Assembly (NCBI RefSeq): GCF_002530675.1
Contig: NZ_PCMX01000029.1
Coordinates: 63,151 to 127,150, forward strand
Direction of reading: 5' to 3'
DNA: 64,000 bases
Source of the DNA: Flavobacterium columnare NBRC 100251 = ATCC 23463
Lineage (GTDB): Bacteria > Bacteroidota > Bacteroidia > Flavobacteriales > Flavobacteriaceae
Shown here: piece by piece, positions 62,638 to 64,000 of the stretch
How the letters are laid out: each line of letters starts with the position of its first letter
Numbering within the stretch: the stretch's first letter is position 1
Notes under the pieces: generated by a model
Told to the model about the DNA's origin: nothing
Seen by the model: the letters and a program-made list of their open reading frames with translations, nothing else
Databases searched by the model: none
Program-made: the position numbers and the translations under genes

Positions 62638-63636
62638 TTATAATTTATGAGGTAAAAATGGATAATTTTCTTGTTCGTATACAACGTCGTATAATTGTTC
62701 TATGGTAGGGAATGGTGATTCCTCGGCAAATTTTTCACACTCAGCTACCAAATCTGCCACACGTTGATCAATTACTTCAATTTCCGCATCTGTAGCATAT
62801 CCTTCAGCTTTAATTATGTCTAAAACTTGGATAATTGGATCTATTTTTTTATATTCTTCTACCTCTTCTTTTGTTCTGTATAATTGTGCATCTGACATTG
62901 AGTGCCCTCTATAACGGTATGTCTTCATTTCTAAGAATGTTGGACCATCTCCACGACGTGCTCTATCAATAGCTTCATGCATAGCTTCTGCTACTTTCAC
63001 AGGATTCATACCATCTACAGGTCCACATGGCATTTCATATCCCAAACCTAATTTCCAGATATCCGTATGGTTTGCGGTTCTTTCTACAGAAGTTCCCATA
63101 GCATATCCATTATTTTCAACGATAAAGACTACTGGTAATTTCCAATTCATTGCCATATTAAAGGCCTCATGCAAAGACCCTTGGCGTGCCGCTCCATCGC
63201 CAAAATAGGTTAATGTAACACCCTCACGACCAAAATATTTATCTGCAAAAGCAATCCCTGCACCCACAGGAATTTGAGCACCTACAATACCATGACCTCC
63301 ATAAAAACCATGTTCTTTATCAAAGATGTGCATAGATCCTCCCATACCTTTAGACGTACCTGTTACTTTTCCTAACAATTCGGCCATCACCTTTCGAGGA
63401 TCTGTACCCATACCTATTGGTTGTACGTGATTACGATATGCTGTAATCATTTTATCTTTAGACAAGTCCATAGCATGTAAAGCACCTGCTAATACCGCTT
63501 CTTGTCCATTATATAGATGCAAAAATCCTCTAACTTTTTGTTGAATATACAAGGCAGCAAGTTTATCTTCAAACTTTCTCCAGAACTGCATGTCTTCGTA
63601 CCACTTAAGGTAGACTTCTTTTGTAATTGGTTTCAT
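62638..63636 (-). CDS. pdhA: Pyruvate dehydrogenase E1 component, alpha subunit
   Basis: This 332-residue subunit binds thiamine diphosphate and decarboxylates pyruvate. The TPP motif runs from GDGAARQGSLHEAFNMA to NWKLPVVFIVENNGY. The phosphorylation-loop-like YRYRGHSMSD is also present. The E1-beta gene is not next in line and presumably lies elsewhere. It forms an operon with pdhC. Confidence 0.96.
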   Translation of the reverse strand: MKPITKEVYLKWYEDMQFWRKFEDKLAALYIQQKVRGFLHLYNGQEAVLAGALHAMDLSKDKMITAYRNHVQPIGMGTDPRKVMAELLGKVTGTSKGMGGSMHIFDKEHGFYGGHGIVGAQIPVGAGIAFADKYFGREGVTLTYFGDGAARQGSLHEAFNMAMNWKLPVVFIVENNGYAMGTSVERTANHTDIWKLGLGYEMPCGPVDGMNPVKVAEAMHEAIDRARRGDGPTFLEMKTYRYRGHSMSDAQLYRTKEEVEEYKKIDPIIQVLDIIKAEGYATDAEIEVIDQRVADLVAECEKFAEESPFPTIEQLYDVVYEQENYPFLPHKL

Positions 63637-63670
63637 ATCTAGCTTCTATTTGCTTTATTTATTATACATC

Positions 63671-63693
63671 TTATTAGCTTAACGGGCTAATAA
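63671..63693 (-). other. Leader hairpin upstream of pdhA
   Basis: TTATTAGC pairs with GCTAATAA (8 bases) around a 7-base loop, about 35 bases before the pdhA start. It lies inside the roughly 110-base leader implied by the -7 box at 63755. Without a T run it is not a terminator; it may affect RNA stability or translation. Confidence 0.35.
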
Positions 63694-63754
63694 CTAAAGC
63701 ATTTTTTTCTATAATTAATACATAAAGATGGGAGATCCCCAAATTAATGCTCTG

Positions 63755-63762
63755 CAAAAGTA
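63755..63762 (-). promoter_or_regulatory. Bacteroidota-type -7 box (TACTTTTG) for the pdh operon
   Basis: TACTTTTG on the minus strand matches TAnnTTTG. It lies about 118 bases before the pdhA ATG, giving a leader of about 110 bases. No clear -33 element was found. Confidence 0.4.
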
Positions 63763-63806
63763 TAACTTTCCTAGTAAGTAGTAAAATTTAATAGGTAATT
63801 TTTAAA

Positions 63807-64000
63807 TCATAAGAATTTTTTATCAAAAGTAAGCGGCAACAGATTTTCTATAGAATCTGATTTATACACTTCTCCCGTTTCTCCCATAAAATAAATTTCA
63901 ATAGGATGTTCTTGTTTATACTCATATTCAAAAATAGATTGTCTACATGAACCACAGGGAGGTATAGGCTTATCTGTAACAGATAAAGTAGAACCCGCGG
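63807..64000 (-). CDS. cdd: Cytidine deaminase, C-terminal part (cut by window edge)
   Basis: The last 64 codons of a gene that starts beyond the window. The frame reads IPPCGSCRQSIFEYE, the zinc-binding PCGxC signature of cytidine deaminases, and ends YKSDSIENLLPLTFDKKFL. It would convert cytidine or deoxycytidine to uridine forms in pyrimidine salvage. The HAE part of the active site lies outside the window. It is in the same direction as pdhA. Confidence 0.85.
   Translation of the reverse strand, partial: AGSTLSVTDKPIPPCGSCRQSIFEYEYKQEHPIEIYFMGETGEVYKSDSIENLLPLTFDKKFL

Overview
The window is AT-rich chromosomal DNA of a Bacteroidota bacterium, most likely family Flavobacteriaceae (Flavobacterium or a close relative). 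The evidence is type IX secretion (T9SS) C-terminal signals of both type A and type C, a Rho with a long insert, GSCFA, DUF4293, DUF4230, DUF5522 and TPM/LemA proteins, a long-form urocanate hydratase, and promoter -7 boxes of the TAnnTTTG type just upstream of many start codons. Shine-Dalgarno sequences are mostly absent. Species cannot be named from the sequence. I see no rRNA, tRNA, CRISPR array, prophage or transposase gene.

Layout: 1-3.5 kb carries hemL, a secreted glucosaminidase with LysM and a D-cysteine desulfhydrase/ACC deaminase-type enzyme, all on the minus strand. At 3.8-8.2 kb lies a giant T9SS-secreted GEVED protein. At 8.2-14.3 kb come small hypotheticals, hutU, a DUF4136 lipoprotein, a truncated globin, an aromatic amino acid hydroxylase and a rhodanese. 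At 14.5-20.7 kb are DUF4293, rho, DUF4230, GSCFA and an ABC exporter. At 21-24.8 kb are an FkbM methyltransferase, a flippase, an RMD1/DUF155 protein and a second truncated globin. At 24.9-31 kb are era, a TonB-dependent receptor with a small secreted partner, and der. At 31.2-34.3 kb is a T9SS-secreted M43 metalloprotease.

The most coherent pathway is at 34.8-42.2 kb: a complete trans-4-hydroxy-L-proline catabolic set. It has an epimerase, a D-hydroxyproline oxidase-type flavoenzyme, a DapA-family pyrroline-hydroxycarboxylate deaminase and an alpha-ketoglutarate semialdehyde dehydrogenase. A divergent AraC-type regulator and a secreted S37-type peptidase follow. With the M43 protease, a lipoprotein sphingomyelinase-like enzyme at 54 kb and aromatic amino acid and histidine degradation enzymes, this suggests a lifestyle of digesting animal tissue or protein such as collagen. 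That is inference.

At 43-46.7 kb lies a minus-strand envelope cluster (M23 endopeptidase, MerR regulator, small membrane protein, LemA, two TPM proteins) divergent from alaS. At 49.8-53.6 kb are two glycosyltransferases and an MlaE/MlaF-type lipid ABC transporter. At 53.7-60.9 kb are the sphingomyelinase, a mannose-1-phosphate guanylyltransferase, a SprT protein, and an overlapping S41 protease / M28 peptidase / SDR operon. The window ends with pdhC, pdhA and the 3' end of a cytidine deaminase gene.

The least explained material is intergenic. A family of about 100-180 bp elements with roughly 20 bp terminal inverted repeats occurs six times (11.6, 17.1, 20.8, 34.3, 42.3 and 49.6 kb) and looks like a miniature inverted-repeat element. 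Other repeat families occur at 11.5, 34.5, 53.6 and 54.9-55.3 kb. Further points of interest are a terminator-like hairpin that contains the rhodanese start codon, and a possible 28-codon membrane peptide gene just upstream of a terminator.
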